From assembly GCF_003863355.1 (NCBI RefSeq), contig NZ_QQWG01000001.1:124001-188000 (forward strand): a DNA stretch of 64,000 nt, read 5' to 3'. The DNA comes from Ancylomarina euxina. GTDB lineage: Bacteria > Bacteroidota > Bacteroidia > Bacteroidales > Marinifilaceae. Shown in pieces: positions 19,201 through 27,669 of the stretch; within the stretch, counting starts at the first letter, position 1, and the number at the start of each line of letters is the position of its first letter. Position numbers and translations under genes: made by a program. Under the pieces are notes generated by a model, which had not been told where the DNA came from, did not search any database, and saw nothing but the letters and a program-made list of their open reading frames with translations.

Positions 19201-19291
19201 TATGTTTGGATTGCTTTTCGCGACCATTCTAACGCTATTTGTAGTACCGCTATTCTTTTGCTTATTCTACAAGATTAAGATTGTTGATTAG
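16259..19291 (+). CDS. RND efflux pump, inner-membrane permease
   Basis: A 1010-residue RND transporter with two homologous halves: a first transmembrane helix near residues 10-28, a periplasmic loop, helices from about 335 to 500, a second loop, and helices from about 860 to the end. It uses the proton gradient to export drugs or other amphiphiles. Typical motifs are GMLVDNAIVVTDG in helix 4 (proton relay Asp) and GLLGMVIKNAVVLIDQI in the second half. The gene starts in an ATGA overlap with the adaptor stop, with AGGAGG upstream, so the two are translationally coupled. The substrate is unknown. Confidence 0.94.
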   Translation: MNIAKYSVNNRVVIWVAIFCSLVGGVFSYTKLAKLEDAEFTLKTALVITSYKGASPHEVELEVTDVIEKAVQATQGLDFIESESKEGLSIVTVEINGSKKTAQMPQIWDDLRRKVNDCRPYLPRTAYPMVLDDFGDVFGVFLSLSGEDYTYAELHDYSAMLKRELLMVKGVSKVKLFGTKTESIEINLLSSRMASFGINPGQVLGILNDLNSRWDNGQIEVDGQRIKIRDRSSFKTVEEVGDLVIQDYSNQQIKLKDIAEIKEAYQQPVKNLMRFNGKEAIGIGLSMSWGVNVMNVGDDLDKRIEELNTQLPIGLNIEKVYFQSDEVAESNGLFMTNLAESVAIVVIILLLFMGLRSGLLIGSGLILTILATFIVMLAGDIALQRTSLAAIIVAMGMLVDNAIVVTDGALVALQRGHSRRKSALMGAESTIWPLFGATLIAILAFLPIYMAPGSVGEICKSMFQVLAISLGLSWLFAVTQNVLFSDVFLKVNKNSLNKEPFSGKGYKIFEKLLMKVLRHRLISLTAVVLVLVGSLMVFGKVKKPFFTELTKPLVTVNYWLPEGTDIYKVEADLKEIEKYVMGIDHVKSVTAAIGESLPRYILMAEVVKNNSSYGQLLVRTDEFDNLEGVKIKIDHYINENFPAALSHSKYLLGGPPLEFKIEARFMGPDPAVLHNLAEKAKDIMRHEELAINVRDDWRQKVMTWEPVYNQEKGRRANVSRQQMALALQTANDGAVVGRFYDGEQAQSILLKVLDDTHDQNNQLQYLPVWGGGASATILDQVLDGSKMAWEDPVIRRYNRRRSITAQCDPISSDVTGDQLLAKLKDKIEAIPLPEGYYMMWDGEHRKQVEGNKNVGAFLPLAFILMMIVIVILFNSFRQTMIIFLMLPLSFIGVANGLFVFDKAFGFMAIVGFLGLLGMVIKNAVVLIDQINVLIKDKSPLEAVVESAVSRMRPVMMAALTTILGMIPLINDAMYGSMAATIMFGLLFATILTLFVVPLFFCLFYKIKIVD

Positions 19292-19311
19292 TATGATATT
19301 ATCTCCTGTTT

Positions 19312-19437
19312 CTCCTCCTTTTTAAGGAGGAGTACCCGAGGTACGAGGGGGAGGTGGTTTGAGAGGTAGTTTTTTTAACCACCCCGACTTGTTTCTAAAA
19401 TTGAAGCAAGCCGCCCCTCCATAAAAGGAAGGAGGGG
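19312..19437. repeat. complex multi-hairpin element between pump and TolC genes
   Basis: Four inverted repeats sit in tandem: CTCCTCCTT/AAGGAGGAG (19312-19332, perfect), GTACC/GGTAC (19332-19344), GGTGGTT/AACCACC (19353-19383) and CCCCTCC/GGAGGGG (19414-19437). The G/C-rich arms stand out from the AT-rich surroundings. The pattern resembles dispersed palindromic repeats of Bacteroidota. It could act as a partial terminator or RNA stabiliser between pump and channel genes. Confidence 0.65.
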
Positions 19438-19476
19438 AAACTGAAAGAACCTCAAAAATTTTAAAAAAATAATACA

Positions 19477-20823
19477 ATGCGATATAAAATATTATTAGTG
19501 TTTATTGCTTCAATCTGCTTTGCAAACTCTTCCATTTCACAAGAGGTGTTGAGTTTAAAGAAGTGCAGAGAGTTGGCAAAAGAACACAATCAGGATGTTC
19601 AAAATGCAGCCTTAAATGTTGCGATTTATGAAAGTCATCTGAAATCAAATAAGACCAATCAGTTACCTAAGCTTGATTTTTCTGCAAGCCTAACTCGCTT
19701 AGGAGATCCTCAGGTGACAAAAATGCCGGCTTTTCAGCTACCTAATGTGGATTTTAGTCCTAGTGGTGTTCTTTTTCCTGGAGGAACGCTTTATGAAGCT
19801 CCAGAGAACTTATATAGGCTTAATTTATCTTTGGTTCAGCCTATTTATATGGGCGGAAAGCTGAGAAATTTAAATAAGCTGAGTCAAAAAAATGTCGATC
19901 TCTCCAAAGAGAATCTTCGACTTGAAAAATCGAATCTCTTATTAGAGACTGACGATACCTATTGGACTATCGTTTCATTAAAAGAGAAGGTTATTTTGAC
20001 TCTGGAGAGTATCAAGTTTCTTGAAGAATTTAAGAAGGATATTAATAATCGATACGAGGTTGGTTTGGCCACAAAGAATAATGTTTTACAGGCTCAAGTG
20101 AATCTGAATCATGTGAAATTGGCGAATATAGAAGCCGAAAATGGACTTGATTTAGCCAATATGTCCCTTTGTCGTTTAATTGGTTTACCTCTTTGGCAAA
20201 AAGTTCAGTTGAAGGATTCTATGGTGAATAAAGCGACACTTCCTGATTTTGAAATTGCACATAAAAAAGCTTTGGCTCAACGACCAGAATTAAAAATGAG
20301 TCAACTAGCTGTAGATATGGGAGAACTTGGTGTTAAAATGACGAGAGCGGATCAATTGCCAAGTTTAAATGTTGGCGTGAACTCTTACTACGGTAATCCA
20401 AATCACTTTGGAGTTGATGAGGCTGAAACATCATGGAATGCTTCCGCAAAGTTAACCGTTCCAGTCTTTCATTGGGGAGAAAAAAGACAAGCTGTCAAGC
20501 GTAGTCAAATTATGCATCAGCAGGCTGTTAATGAATTGGAAAAGAACAAAGATCTAATTGCTCTTGATGTGCAACAATCTTTGTATGCACTTAAGGTAGC
20601 CATTTCGAAAATGAGTTTTACTGAAACCTCATTGGAACAGGCAGAAGAAAACTTGACGATCACTAGAAATAATTACTCTGTAGGAGTAGCTTCAGTCACT
20701 CAGGTTTTAGATGCACAGGTGTCCTGGCAATCGTCATACAGTAATTTTATTGATGCTAAAATTAGTTGTCAGCAGAAATATTCCGTTTATCTGAAAGCCA
20801 TAGGTGAGCTAGATCAAATCTAA
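19477..20823 (+). CDS. TolC family outer membrane efflux channel
   Basis: A 448-residue outer-membrane efflux protein. The signal peptide is MRYKILLVFIASICFANSS, with cleavage near SISQ. The body shows the two repeated helical/beta parts of TolC: YRLNLSLVQPIYMGGKL in the first beta segment, then RYEVGLATKNNVLQAQVNL and, in the second half, NNYSVGVASVTQVLDAQVSW, the internal duplication typical of the family. It completes the three-part efflux system, separated from the pump gene by 185 nt that hold a hairpin-rich repeat. Confidence 0.93.
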   Translation: MRYKILLVFIASICFANSSISQEVLSLKKCRELAKEHNQDVQNAALNVAIYESHLKSNKTNQLPKLDFSASLTRLGDPQVTKMPAFQLPNVDFSPSGVLFPGGTLYEAPENLYRLNLSLVQPIYMGGKLRNLNKLSQKNVDLSKENLRLEKSNLLLETDDTYWTIVSLKEKVILTLESIKFLEEFKKDINNRYEVGLATKNNVLQAQVNLNHVKLANIEAENGLDLANMSLCRLIGLPLWQKVQLKDSMVNKATLPDFEIAHKKALAQRPELKMSQLAVDMGELGVKMTRADQLPSLNVGVNSYYGNPNHFGVDEAETSWNASAKLTVPVFHWGEKRQAVKRSQIMHQQAVNELEKNKDLIALDVQQSLYALKVAISKMSFTETSLEQAEENLTITRNNYSVGVASVTQVLDAQVSWQSSYSNFIDAKISCQQKYSVYLKAIGELDQI

Positions 20824-20861
20824 GACTGATTTGTAATTAATTTGAGTAGAGTATGAATTTA

Positions 20862-20897
20862 AATGAGGGGATATCTAAACATCCCCTCATTTTTTTT
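20862..20897. terminator. bidirectional terminator, tolC-like gene / DUF2723 gene
   Basis: AATGAGGGGA and TCCCCTCATT form a perfect 10-bp stem with a 10-nt loop, followed by T8. It lies between convergent genes and overlaps the end of the DUF2723 gene. Confidence 0.85.
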
Positions 20898-23800
20898 AGT
20901 TATTAATTGCGAGCTCTTTTTTCTTGTAGAGTTCAACAATACGTTTCATCTCCCCAAGCAAAGCTTCATTTCGCCTTCCTGATCGCACAAAATCAGATAG
21001 GCTTGTTGGTTTTAAGCTGTTATAATAGTCAAGTTCTTGGGTCAATCGTGTATGGATCTTATTCATCATCTTCATTGCCGTATCACGTTGACCAAGCTTC
21101 AAATAATTCTCAGCCATTAGTAGAGCGATATAGTCGTATGAACTGACTTCGTTAGGAAGTAATTCTCTACTTCTGTCTAAAACCTCAATTGCTTTTGCGT
21201 TTTGATTTTCAGAAATTAAGGTATTTGAAAGGCTAAGGAAGTTATTTCTCAAATTAAGACACATTCGTTTGATGTTTTCATCTTTATAGATGCCTTCTTT
21301 ATTGATATTACCCCACTTGAATTTGTTCATCATGTTTTCGAATAGGATATCTGAATCAACTCGTCCTGTGTTACTGGCTGTGTCAGCCGTTTTAATCGGG
21401 ACTAATCGATAAGCTAAACCTTCCAGCTGAAAGTAATCCTGAAGGCCGTAATAACCCGATTTTGGTACGGTTTGAGAGAAGTAGATAGGACGCTTCCAAT
21501 TGTTGGTTAAAAGCATGTCATAAAGTGCTAGACCCGATTTTTCCATAAAATTCTGATTAAGTTTCCACTCCAGCTGAGATACAATCTTGCTAGAATCTTT
21601 TAAGGATACAGTTTGTGTTGCTAAAATCTGTTGTTTATCGACTGGCAGTCTAAATTCCCGAGCTGGAATATGATCAATTTTTTGGTCGTAGCCGTAAATT
21701 GTTTTTGTACTTTCCTTGTCTGATAGGACATATTCAAGAGCATCTTTTAAATTCAGTCCCTTATTTTTCTTGACCCAAGCCTCAAATCTAGGATCATCCA
21801 CAATATAAACAATATCGCGATTTCCCATCAAATATTTCTCTCTATCCATTGATATTGGGAGACTTTTTGAATCGTAATTATCTCGTTTCATTTGGTCTAT
21901 ATACCAATCTGTTGAAAGGTAGCTTAGATTACAAACCCGAACATCGGTTCTGATACCTTCTACCTCCTGCAGATACCATAGTGGGAAGGTATCGTTGTCG
22001 CCCATGGTAAATAAGAGCGCATTTGGGGCGCATGAATTGAGGTAATTATAGGCTAAATCATGAGCAAAATATCGATCAGATCGATCATGATCATCCCAAT
22101 TCTGTCGTGCTAATAAAGCTGGAACAGCCAAGAAACAAAGAGATGTGGCAAGAATCAAGCTCAATTTAGGATTCAGATATTTTTCCATCCCATTAATCAC
22201 TGCAAGTGCACCAAGTCCTATCCAAATAGCAAAGGCATAAAATGATCCAGCGTAAGCGTAATCACGCTCGCGAGGTTGCAAAGGAGGTTGATTTAAGTAT
22301 AGAACAATGGCCAATCCTGTAAAGAGAAAGAGAAGAAGAACGACAAAGAAATCATTTTTTCCCTTTTTACTGTGTTTGTATTGATATAACAGGCCTATAA
22401 GACCCAGAATTAATGGTAGAAAATAATAGGTGTTGTTGGCTTTATTCGATTTCATATCATCTGATCGCAAAGATTGATCTCCCAATCTAAGATTATCGAT
22501 GAGAGGGATACCCGATATCCAGGCGCCCTTTGTTTTATCACCATAGGATTGAACATCATTCTGTCGTCCCGCAAAATTCCACATGAAATAACGGATATAC
22601 ATGTGATTAATCTGATAGGAAAAGAAAAAGTTTAAGTTCTGTGCAAAGCTTGGTTTTTCCTTCTGCTTAGGATTGAGCCCTGTCCATTTGGCATATTCCA
22701 CCGGAGCCCGTCCCGACATGCCTTTGGTGTACATTCTGGGGAAAAGTGTTTTATGACTAGAGCTATAATTGTTTTTTTCTAATTCATAAGAGAGTTCATA
22801 TTTACCATTTTTTTTGATGTACACTTTTTTTGATACACTGCTCGGATTTGTTTCATCAGTTGGAGCATTGAAATATTGCCCATAAATCAACGGATTCGAT
22901 CCATATTGTTCTCTGTTGAGATAGGATAGAAGAGAGAAAACATCTTCAGGATTATTCTGATTCAAAGCTGGGTTTGCTGCGGCTCTAATCATAATTAAAC
23001 TGTACGATGAATAGCCAATAAGTATCACACTTATAACTGTAAGAAGCGTATTTAATAGAACCTTTTGATGTTTAATACTATATCGAATAGCAAATATTAA
23101 TCCGATAAAGAGAAGGACTAAGTAGAATAATAAGCCTGAATTGAAGGGGAGTGAAAGCCCATTAACAAAGGCAAACTCGAACCAGATTCCAATTTTTAAA
23201 ACTCCAGGAATAATCAGATACATGATGCTGGCTAATAGTAATATAGCAGTTGATAAGGCTATTAGGATGCCTTTATTTGTAACCGGATATTTTTTGAAAT
23301 AGAAGAGAATAACGATAGCTGGAATTGCCAATAGATTCAGTAGGTGAACACCAATGGATAAACCCATTAGGTAGGCAATTAAGATTAGCCATCGGTTGGC
23401 ATATGGGGAATCTACTTCATTTTCCCACTTAAGAATAGCCCAGAATACGACTGCAGTAAAGAGAGATGAAAGCGCATAAACTTCAGCTTCTACTGCTGAA
23501 AACCAAAAGGTGTCTGAGAATGCATAAGCTAGAGCACCAATGAAACCAGCACTCAATATTTTACCAGTTTGGGTTAAATTGTATTGGTCGTTTTCAGATT
23601 TAACGAGTTTTCGAGCCATATGTGTGATACTCCAAAACAAAAACATGATGGTAAAGGCTGAAGCAATTGCAGACAGGCCGTTTAGCATTAAGGCAACTTG
23701 AGACTCGTCTGATGCAAAAAGAGAGAATAAACGTCCTAGCAACATGAAAACCGGTGCTCCAGGAGGGTGTCCAATTTCCAATTTGTAGGCTGCGGTTATA

Positions 23801-23916
23801 AATTCGCCACAATCCCAGAAACTGACTGAAGGTTCAAGAGTTAGAAGGTATACCAGAGCTGAAATGGAGAAAACTAACCAGCCTCCAATAATATTGAATT
23901 TTTGGAATTTTGACAT
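20896..23916 (-). CDS. DUF2723 polytopic membrane protein (GT-C-like)
   Basis: A 1006-residue protein with about a dozen or more hydrophobic helices in its first two thirds and a soluble C-terminal part with helical repeats. The N-terminus carries the DUF2723 signature LEPSVSFWDCGEFITAAYKLE, followed by GHPPGAPVFMLLGRLFSLF; an acidic residue in the first periplasmic loop is typical of GT-C glycosyltransferases that use lipid-linked sugars. Then come QPPLQPRERDYAYAGSF and LFTMGDNDTFPLWYLQ, also family hallmarks. A role in protein or surface glycosylation is a plausible inference only. It is a single gene. Confidence 0.85.
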   Translation of the reverse strand: MSKFQKFNIIGGWLVFSISALVYLLTLEPSVSFWDCGEFITAAYKLEIGHPPGAPVFMLLGRLFSLFASDESQVALMLNGLSAIASAFTIMFLFWSITHMARKLVKSENDQYNLTQTGKILSAGFIGALAYAFSDTFWFSAVEAEVYALSSLFTAVVFWAILKWENEVDSPYANRWLILIAYLMGLSIGVHLLNLLAIPAIVILFYFKKYPVTNKGILIALSTAILLLASIMYLIIPGVLKIGIWFEFAFVNGLSLPFNSGLLFYLVLLFIGLIFAIRYSIKHQKVLLNTLLTVISVILIGYSSYSLIMIRAAANPALNQNNPEDVFSLLSYLNREQYGSNPLIYGQYFNAPTDETNPSSVSKKVYIKKNGKYELSYELEKNNYSSSHKTLFPRMYTKGMSGRAPVEYAKWTGLNPKQKEKPSFAQNLNFFFSYQINHMYIRYFMWNFAGRQNDVQSYGDKTKGAWISGIPLIDNLRLGDQSLRSDDMKSNKANNTYYFLPLILGLIGLLYQYKHSKKGKNDFFVVLLLFLFTGLAIVLYLNQPPLQPRERDYAYAGSFYAFAIWIGLGALAVINGMEKYLNPKLSLILATSLCFLAVPALLARQNWDDHDRSDRYFAHDLAYNYLNSCAPNALLFTMGDNDTFPLWYLQEVEGIRTDVRVCNLSYLSTDWYIDQMKRDNYDSKSLPISMDREKYLMGNRDIVYIVDDPRFEAWVKKNKGLNLKDALEYVLSDKESTKTIYGYDQKIDHIPAREFRLPVDKQQILATQTVSLKDSSKIVSQLEWKLNQNFMEKSGLALYDMLLTNNWKRPIYFSQTVPKSGYYGLQDYFQLEGLAYRLVPIKTADTASNTGRVDSDILFENMMNKFKWGNINKEGIYKDENIKRMCLNLRNNFLSLSNTLISENQNAKAIEVLDRSRELLPNEVSSYDYIALLMAENYLKLGQRDTAMKMMNKIHTRLTQELDYYNSLKPTSLSDFVRSGRRNEALLGEMKRIVELYKKKELAINN

Positions 23917-24202
23917 GTGATGATGAATTAAAATTATGTCAACGAATTTAGGGAAATAATTATGAAGCTCTTACAAGGATCATGTGAAAAGTAAAAAATG
24001 ATTGAATATCTCATTTGCTGGAAAATAGGTTTATAGACAAGATTCGTATTTAAGAATGAGTCTAAATTTTGCTTTAATCGATGTTTTTTTCATAGCCACA
24101 AATGTTCTTCAGCAGGTTTGGGTTGATCGTTTTAAAACACAGCAGTGTGAAATAGAAAAAGAATTGTTTAAATATTAACGCCGAGTTTGTTTTCAGTACG
24201 GA

Positions 24203-24222
24203 TTCCGAAAAGGTTTTCGGAA
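24203..24222. promoter_or_regulatory. palindrome upstream of the lysine cluster
   Basis: TTCCGAAAA-GG-TTTTCGGAA is a perfect 20-nt inverted repeat about 190 nt before the first gene. In the 495-nt space between the divergent DUF2723 and CoA-transferase genes it is the clearest candidate protein-binding site. A regulator gene is not in this window. Confidence 0.4.
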
Positions 24223-24325
24223 CTATTTAGAATGAGTTTAAGCAGTAGTGGTGAGTTTAGAATTATTCCTAATAAGCAAGGCTAGTGTGCAGATTAGTAA
24301 GGCTTTTATGCATCGAAAATAAAAT

Positions 24326-24333
24326 TATCTTTG
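24326..24333 (+). promoter_or_regulatory. possible -7 element of the lysine fermentation cluster
   Basis: TATCTTTG matches TAnnTTTG and lies 79 nt before the first gene. The -33 region is only T-rich (TTTT at 24304-24307). No riboswitch fold was recognised in the leader. Confidence 0.45.
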
Positions 24334-24411
24334 CTCTATGATTTTACATCAGGACAGGTGTAAATGACTGTTAAGAAATGCTTTGCAATTAATTAAAAAA
24401 CAAATCCTGTG

Positions 24412-25062
24412 ATGAACAAGATAATTTCATTTGAAGAGGCTGTTGCCAAGATTAAAGATGGTATGACTATCATGATTGGTGGCTTTTTATCGGTTGGAAC
24501 TGCCAACCAAATGGTTGATGGCATCGTTGCCTCTAATGTTAAGAATTTAACAATTGTTTGTAACGATACTGCATTTGCCGATAAGGGCTTAGGAAAATTG
24601 ATTGCAAACAAGCAAGTTGCTAAGGTTATCACTTCATATGTTGGAGCGAACTCTGCTTCAATTGAGCAAATGAATAACGGTGAACTCATTGTTGAGTTCA
24701 GTCCTCAAGGAACTTTAGCAGAGCGAGTACGTGCTGGCGGTGCTGGTCTGGGTGGTGTTTTAACTCCAACTGGTTTGGGAACTATGGTTGCTGAAGGAAA
24801 GGATATCGTTACAGTTGACGGAAAAGAATTTATTCTTGAAAAGCCTTTACATGCTGATGTTTCACTAATTGGAGCTAGTATGAGTGATACACAAGGGAAT
24901 CTTACTTACCGCGGAACTTCACAGAATTTCAACCCATTGATGGCGACTGCAGGTGATATAGTTATTGTTGAAGCTGAAGAAATTGTTGAAGCTGGAACAT
25001 TCAAGCCTGAGGAGGTGAAAACCCCATCTATCTACGTTGATTATATCGTAAGAGCAAACTAG
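24412..25062 (+). CDS. butyryl-CoA:acetoacetate CoA-transferase, subunit A (AtoD-like)
   Basis: Alpha subunit, 216 residues, of a type I CoA-transferase that moves CoA from butyryl-CoA to acetoacetate at the end of lysine fermentation. ISFEEAVAKIKDGMTIMIGGFLSVG is the usual N-terminus with the GG-x-G oxyanion segment, then RVRAGGAGLGGVLTPTG. The start is ATG 24412; a GTG just before it adds one residue. Its partner subunit lies about 9 kb downstream at 34064, an unusual separation for a heteromeric enzyme but, from memory, the same arrangement as in Porphyromonas gingivalis. Confidence 0.9.
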   Translation: MNKIISFEEAVAKIKDGMTIMIGGFLSVGTANQMVDGIVASNVKNLTIVCNDTAFADKGLGKLIANKQVAKVITSYVGANSASIEQMNNGELIVEFSPQGTLAERVRAGGAGLGGVLTPTGLGTMVAEGKDIVTVDGKEFILEKPLHADVSLIGASMSDTQGNLTYRGTSQNFNPLMATAGDIVIVEAEEIVEAGTFKPEEVKTPSIYVDYIVRAN

Positions 25063-25074
25063 ATTAAACCGTGG

Positions 25075-25093
25075 TTGAGGTTTGAAAGGCCTC
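25075..25093 (+). repeat. stem-loop in the coA-transferase/kal spacer
   Basis: TGAGG and CCTCA, extended by two possible G-U pairs, form a short hairpin just after the first gene. It has no T-run. Confidence 0.4.
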
Positions 25094-25139
25094 ATATTTA
25101 TTTGATTATTTATACAAAACATACAAACACTATATTATT

Positions 25140-25523
25140 ATGGAACAGGCAATTATTAGAGTACGCATGAGTTCACACGATGCTCATTATGGTGGAAACC
25201 TTGTTGATGGTGCTAAGATGCTTCAACTTTTTGGTGATGTAGCTACTGAGTTATTGATTCGTCGTGATGGCGATGAAGGTTTGTTTGCAGGATACGAAAG
25301 CGTTGAGTTTTTAGCTCCTGTTTATGCTGGCGATTATATCGAAGCAGTAGGTGAGATTATTAAAGAAGGTAATTCAAGCCGTAAAATGAAATTCGAAGCG
25401 CGTAAAGTTATCGTTCCTAGAACTGATATCTCTGATTCAGCTTGTGATTTACTTGAAGAGCCAATCGTAACATGTCGTGCAGTTGGTACTTGTGTAACGC
25501 CAAAAGCTAGCCAACGTAAATAA
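25140..25523 (+). CDS. kal: 3-aminobutyryl-CoA ammonia-lyase
   Basis: A 127-residue hotdog-fold protein matching Kal, which eliminates ammonia from L-3-aminobutyryl-CoA to give crotonyl-CoA. [20 protein letters not shown] is the family N-terminal segment ([13 protein letters not shown] being very characteristic), and [17 protein letters not shown] is the central hotdog strand region. The length is as expected (about 125-130). It lies directly before kce, whose product is its substrate, and ends before a 15-bp-stem hairpin. Confidence 0.93.
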   Translation: MEQAIIRVRMSSHDAHYGGNLVDGAKMLQLFGDVATELLIRRDGDEGLFAGYESVEFLAPVYAGDYIEAVGEIIKEGNSSRKMKFEARKVIVPRTDISDSACDLLEEPIVTCRAVGTCVTPKASQRK

Positions 25524-25543
25524 TATTTGATTTTAATTTAATG

Positions 25544-25608
25544 ATATGAGTCGGGAATGACGACCAGGAAATTACCGACTAACTAATTTTTTTATTCCCG
25601 ACTCATAT
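25544..25608 (+). repeat. long stem-loop in the kal/kce spacer
   Basis: ATATGAGTCGGGAAT and ATTCCCGACTCATAT are perfect 15-nt arms separated by 35 nt. The second arm is preceded, not followed, by a T7 run, so it does not look like a simple terminator. It may stabilise or process the transcript. Confidence 0.65.
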
Positions 25609-25624
25609 TTTAAATACTTAAGCC

Positions 25625-26449
25625 ATGGAAAAGTTAATTATCACTGCCGCTATTAGTGGTGCCGAAGTAACCAAAGAGCATAATCCTGCTGTTCCATATA
25701 CAGTTGAAGAATGTGTTCGCGAAGCTGGCTCAGCTATTGAAGCTGGTGCTAGTATCATTCATCTTCATGTTCGTAAGGACGATGGTACACCTACTCAAGA
25801 TAAGGATCGTTTTAAGACAGTAATGGATGCCATCCATGCCCAATACCCTGATGTTATTATCCAACCTTCTACAGGTGGTGCCGTTGGTATGACCAACGAC
25901 GAGAGACTTCAGCCTACTGAGTTGAATCCAGAAATGGCAACTCTTGATTGCGGAACATTAAATTTTGGAGGTGACGAAATCTTCGAAAACACAGAGAATA
26001 CCATTAAATATTTTGGTCAGAAAATGATTGAGAGAGGTATTAAACCTGAACTTGAGGTTTTCGACAAGTCGATGATTGATATGGCTTTGCGTCTAGGTAA
26101 AAAAGGATATATCAAATCTCCAATGCATTTTGATTTTGTGATGGGTGTAAATGGAGGAATCTCTGGAACACTTCGCGATTTCAACTTTATGCGTGGTAGT
26201 ATTCCTGCTGATGCAACTTATACTGTTGCTGGTATTGGTCGTTTCGAATTCCCATTAGCAGCAGCGGCCATTATCGATGGTGGTCATGTTCGTGTTGGTT
26301 TCGAGGATAATACCATGATTTCGAGAGGTGTTGTTGCTGAGTCGAATGGTCAGTTGGTTGCGAAAGTAGTTCGTTTGGCTAATGAGTTTGGTCGCGAAAT
26401 TGCTACTCCAGCAGAAGCAAGAGAGATTTTAGGTTTAAAAGCAAGATAA
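25625..26449 (+). CDS. kce: 3-keto-5-aminohexanoate cleavage enzyme
   Basis: A 274-residue BKACE-family (formerly DUF849) Zn enzyme that condenses 3-keto-5-aminohexanoate with acetyl-CoA to give 3-aminobutyryl-CoA and acetoacetate. IIHLHVRKDDGTPTQD supplies two zinc His ligands (H-x-H). QPSTGGAVGMTNDERLQP and the late GHVRVGFEDN segment are conserved (the Glu is the third protein ligand). The length fits the family. Placement between kal and kdd, which catalyse the steps after and before, makes the specific assignment secure. Confidence 0.95.
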   Translation: MEKLIITAAISGAEVTKEHNPAVPYTVEECVREAGSAIEAGASIIHLHVRKDDGTPTQDKDRFKTVMDAIHAQYPDVIIQPSTGGAVGMTNDERLQPTELNPEMATLDCGTLNFGGDEIFENTENTIKYFGQKMIERGIKPELEVFDKSMIDMALRLGKKGYIKSPMHFDFVMGVNGGISGTLRDFNFMRGSIPADATYTVAGIGRFEFPLAAAAIIDGGHVRVGFEDNTMISRGVVAESNGQLVAKVVRLANEFGREIATPAEAREILGLKAR

Positions 26450-26461
26450 TTTACAATTATC

Positions 26462-26514
26462 GATTAGTAATGAGTGATTATCAATATTGAATTGTTAATC
26501 ACTCATTGCTAATC
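26462..26514 (+). repeat. stem-loop in the kce/kdd spacer
   Basis: Two 19-nt arms (26462-26480 and 26496-26514) pair fully if one G-U is allowed, around a 15-nt loop. The 17-nt string ATTGCTAATCATTAATT at 26505-26521 recurs exactly at 34817-34833 in the spacer before the thiolase gene, so both spacers derive from one repeat family. Confidence 0.7.
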
Positions 26515-26529
26515 ATTAATTAATATAGA

Positions 26530-27564
26530 ATGAAAGCAGGAAATAAATACGGAACTCACAGAGTCCTTGAACCACAAGGTACACTTCCACAGCCAGCTAT
26601 TAAGTTGGATAACACCATGTCAATTTACGACAATGAGGTTTTAATCGATGTTCAAACATTGAATATCGACTCAGCAAGTTTTACTCAGGTAAAAGGTGCT
26701 TGTGATGCTGATACAGCTAAGATGGAAGAAATGATTCTTTCTATTGTTTCAGAACGTGGAAAAATGCAAAACCCAGTTACGGGTTCTGGTGGTATGTTGA
26801 TTGGTACAATTAAAGAAGTTGGACCAAATTTCCCAAATCAAGATCTTAAGGTAGGTGATAAAGTAGCGACTTTGGTTTCCCTATCTCTTACGCCATTAAA
26901 GATTGATAAAATTAAGAATATTAACTTGTCTAACGATCAGGTTGATATCGATGGACAAGCGATTCTGTTCGCTTCAGGTTTATATGCTGTTCTTCCATCT
27001 GACTTACCAGAGAAATTGGCTTTAGCTGCTCTTGATGTAGCTGGTGCGCCTGCTCAGGTTGATCGTTTGGTTAAGGAAGGCGACACAGTTTGCATCATCG
27101 GTGGTGGTGGAAAATCAGGTGTACTTTGCTGCTACCAGGCAATGAAAAAGGTGGGTCCTAAAGGAAAAGTAATTGTAGTTGAGTATTCTGCTGAGAATGC
27201 AAAACGTATTACTGATCTTGGATTGGCTACAGATGTGATTGTTGGTGATGCAACTGACGTGATGAATGTTTACACTGAGGTGACTAAAATCTGTGGCGAA
27301 GAAGGTTGCGATGTGGTGATCAACAATGTGAACGTTGCTTCTACTGAAATGTCATCAATTCTGATTACTAAAGATCGTGGTTGTGTGTATTTCTTCTCTA
27401 TGGCAACTTCTTTCTCTAAAGCGGCTCTAGGTGCTGAAGGTGTAGGTAAAGATGTTGATATGATTGTTGGAAACGGTTATGCAATTGGTCATGCCGATCT
27501 AACACTTGAAATCATTAGAGAATCAGCAGGAATTAGAGAGTTATTTGAAAAATTATACGTGTAG
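26530..27564 (+). CDS. kdd: L-erythro-3,5-diaminohexanoate dehydrogenase
   Basis: A 344-residue NAD(P)-dependent Kdd, which oxidises and deaminates 3,5-diaminohexanoate to 5-amino-3-oxohexanoate. The N-terminus GNKYGTHRVLEPQGTLPQPA is characteristic, a nucleotide-binding turn appears as CIIGGGGKSGVLCCYQA, and the second half carries VINNVNVASTEMSSILITK. The length is normal. It sits between kce and kamA, as in other lysine fermenters. Nothing odd was seen. Confidence 0.95.
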   Translation: MKAGNKYGTHRVLEPQGTLPQPAIKLDNTMSIYDNEVLIDVQTLNIDSASFTQVKGACDADTAKMEEMILSIVSERGKMQNPVTGSGGMLIGTIKEVGPNFPNQDLKVGDKVATLVSLSLTPLKIDKIKNINLSNDQVDIDGQAILFASGLYAVLPSDLPEKLALAALDVAGAPAQVDRLVKEGDTVCIIGGGGKSGVLCCYQAMKKVGPKGKVIVVEYSAENAKRITDLGLATDVIVGDATDVMNVYTEVTKICGEEGCDVVINNVNVASTEMSSILITKDRGCVYFFSMATSFSKAALGAEGVGKDVDMIVGNGYAIGHADLTLEIIRESAGIRELFEKLYV

Positions 27565-27590
27565 ATTATAGAATTGAGATAAGAGTATCG

Positions 27591-27639
27591 AGTATCAAGA
27601 TATAATTTTTGATACAACAGAGAATTTCTCCTTGATACT
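27591..27639 (+). repeat. stem-loop in the kdd/kamA spacer
   Basis: AGTATCAAG and CTTGATACT are perfect 9-nt arms separated by 31 nt, within a spacer rich in related short repeats of the form GTATC/GATAC. Confidence 0.45.
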
Positions 27640-27669
27640 TGATTCTAAATCTTGAGACTAAAACAAAAT

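Noticed and set aside
23917-24411. Lysine or cobalamin riboswitch before the lysine cluster
   Set aside because: No conserved B12-box or L-box-like sequence was found; only a short palindrome and a -7-like element.
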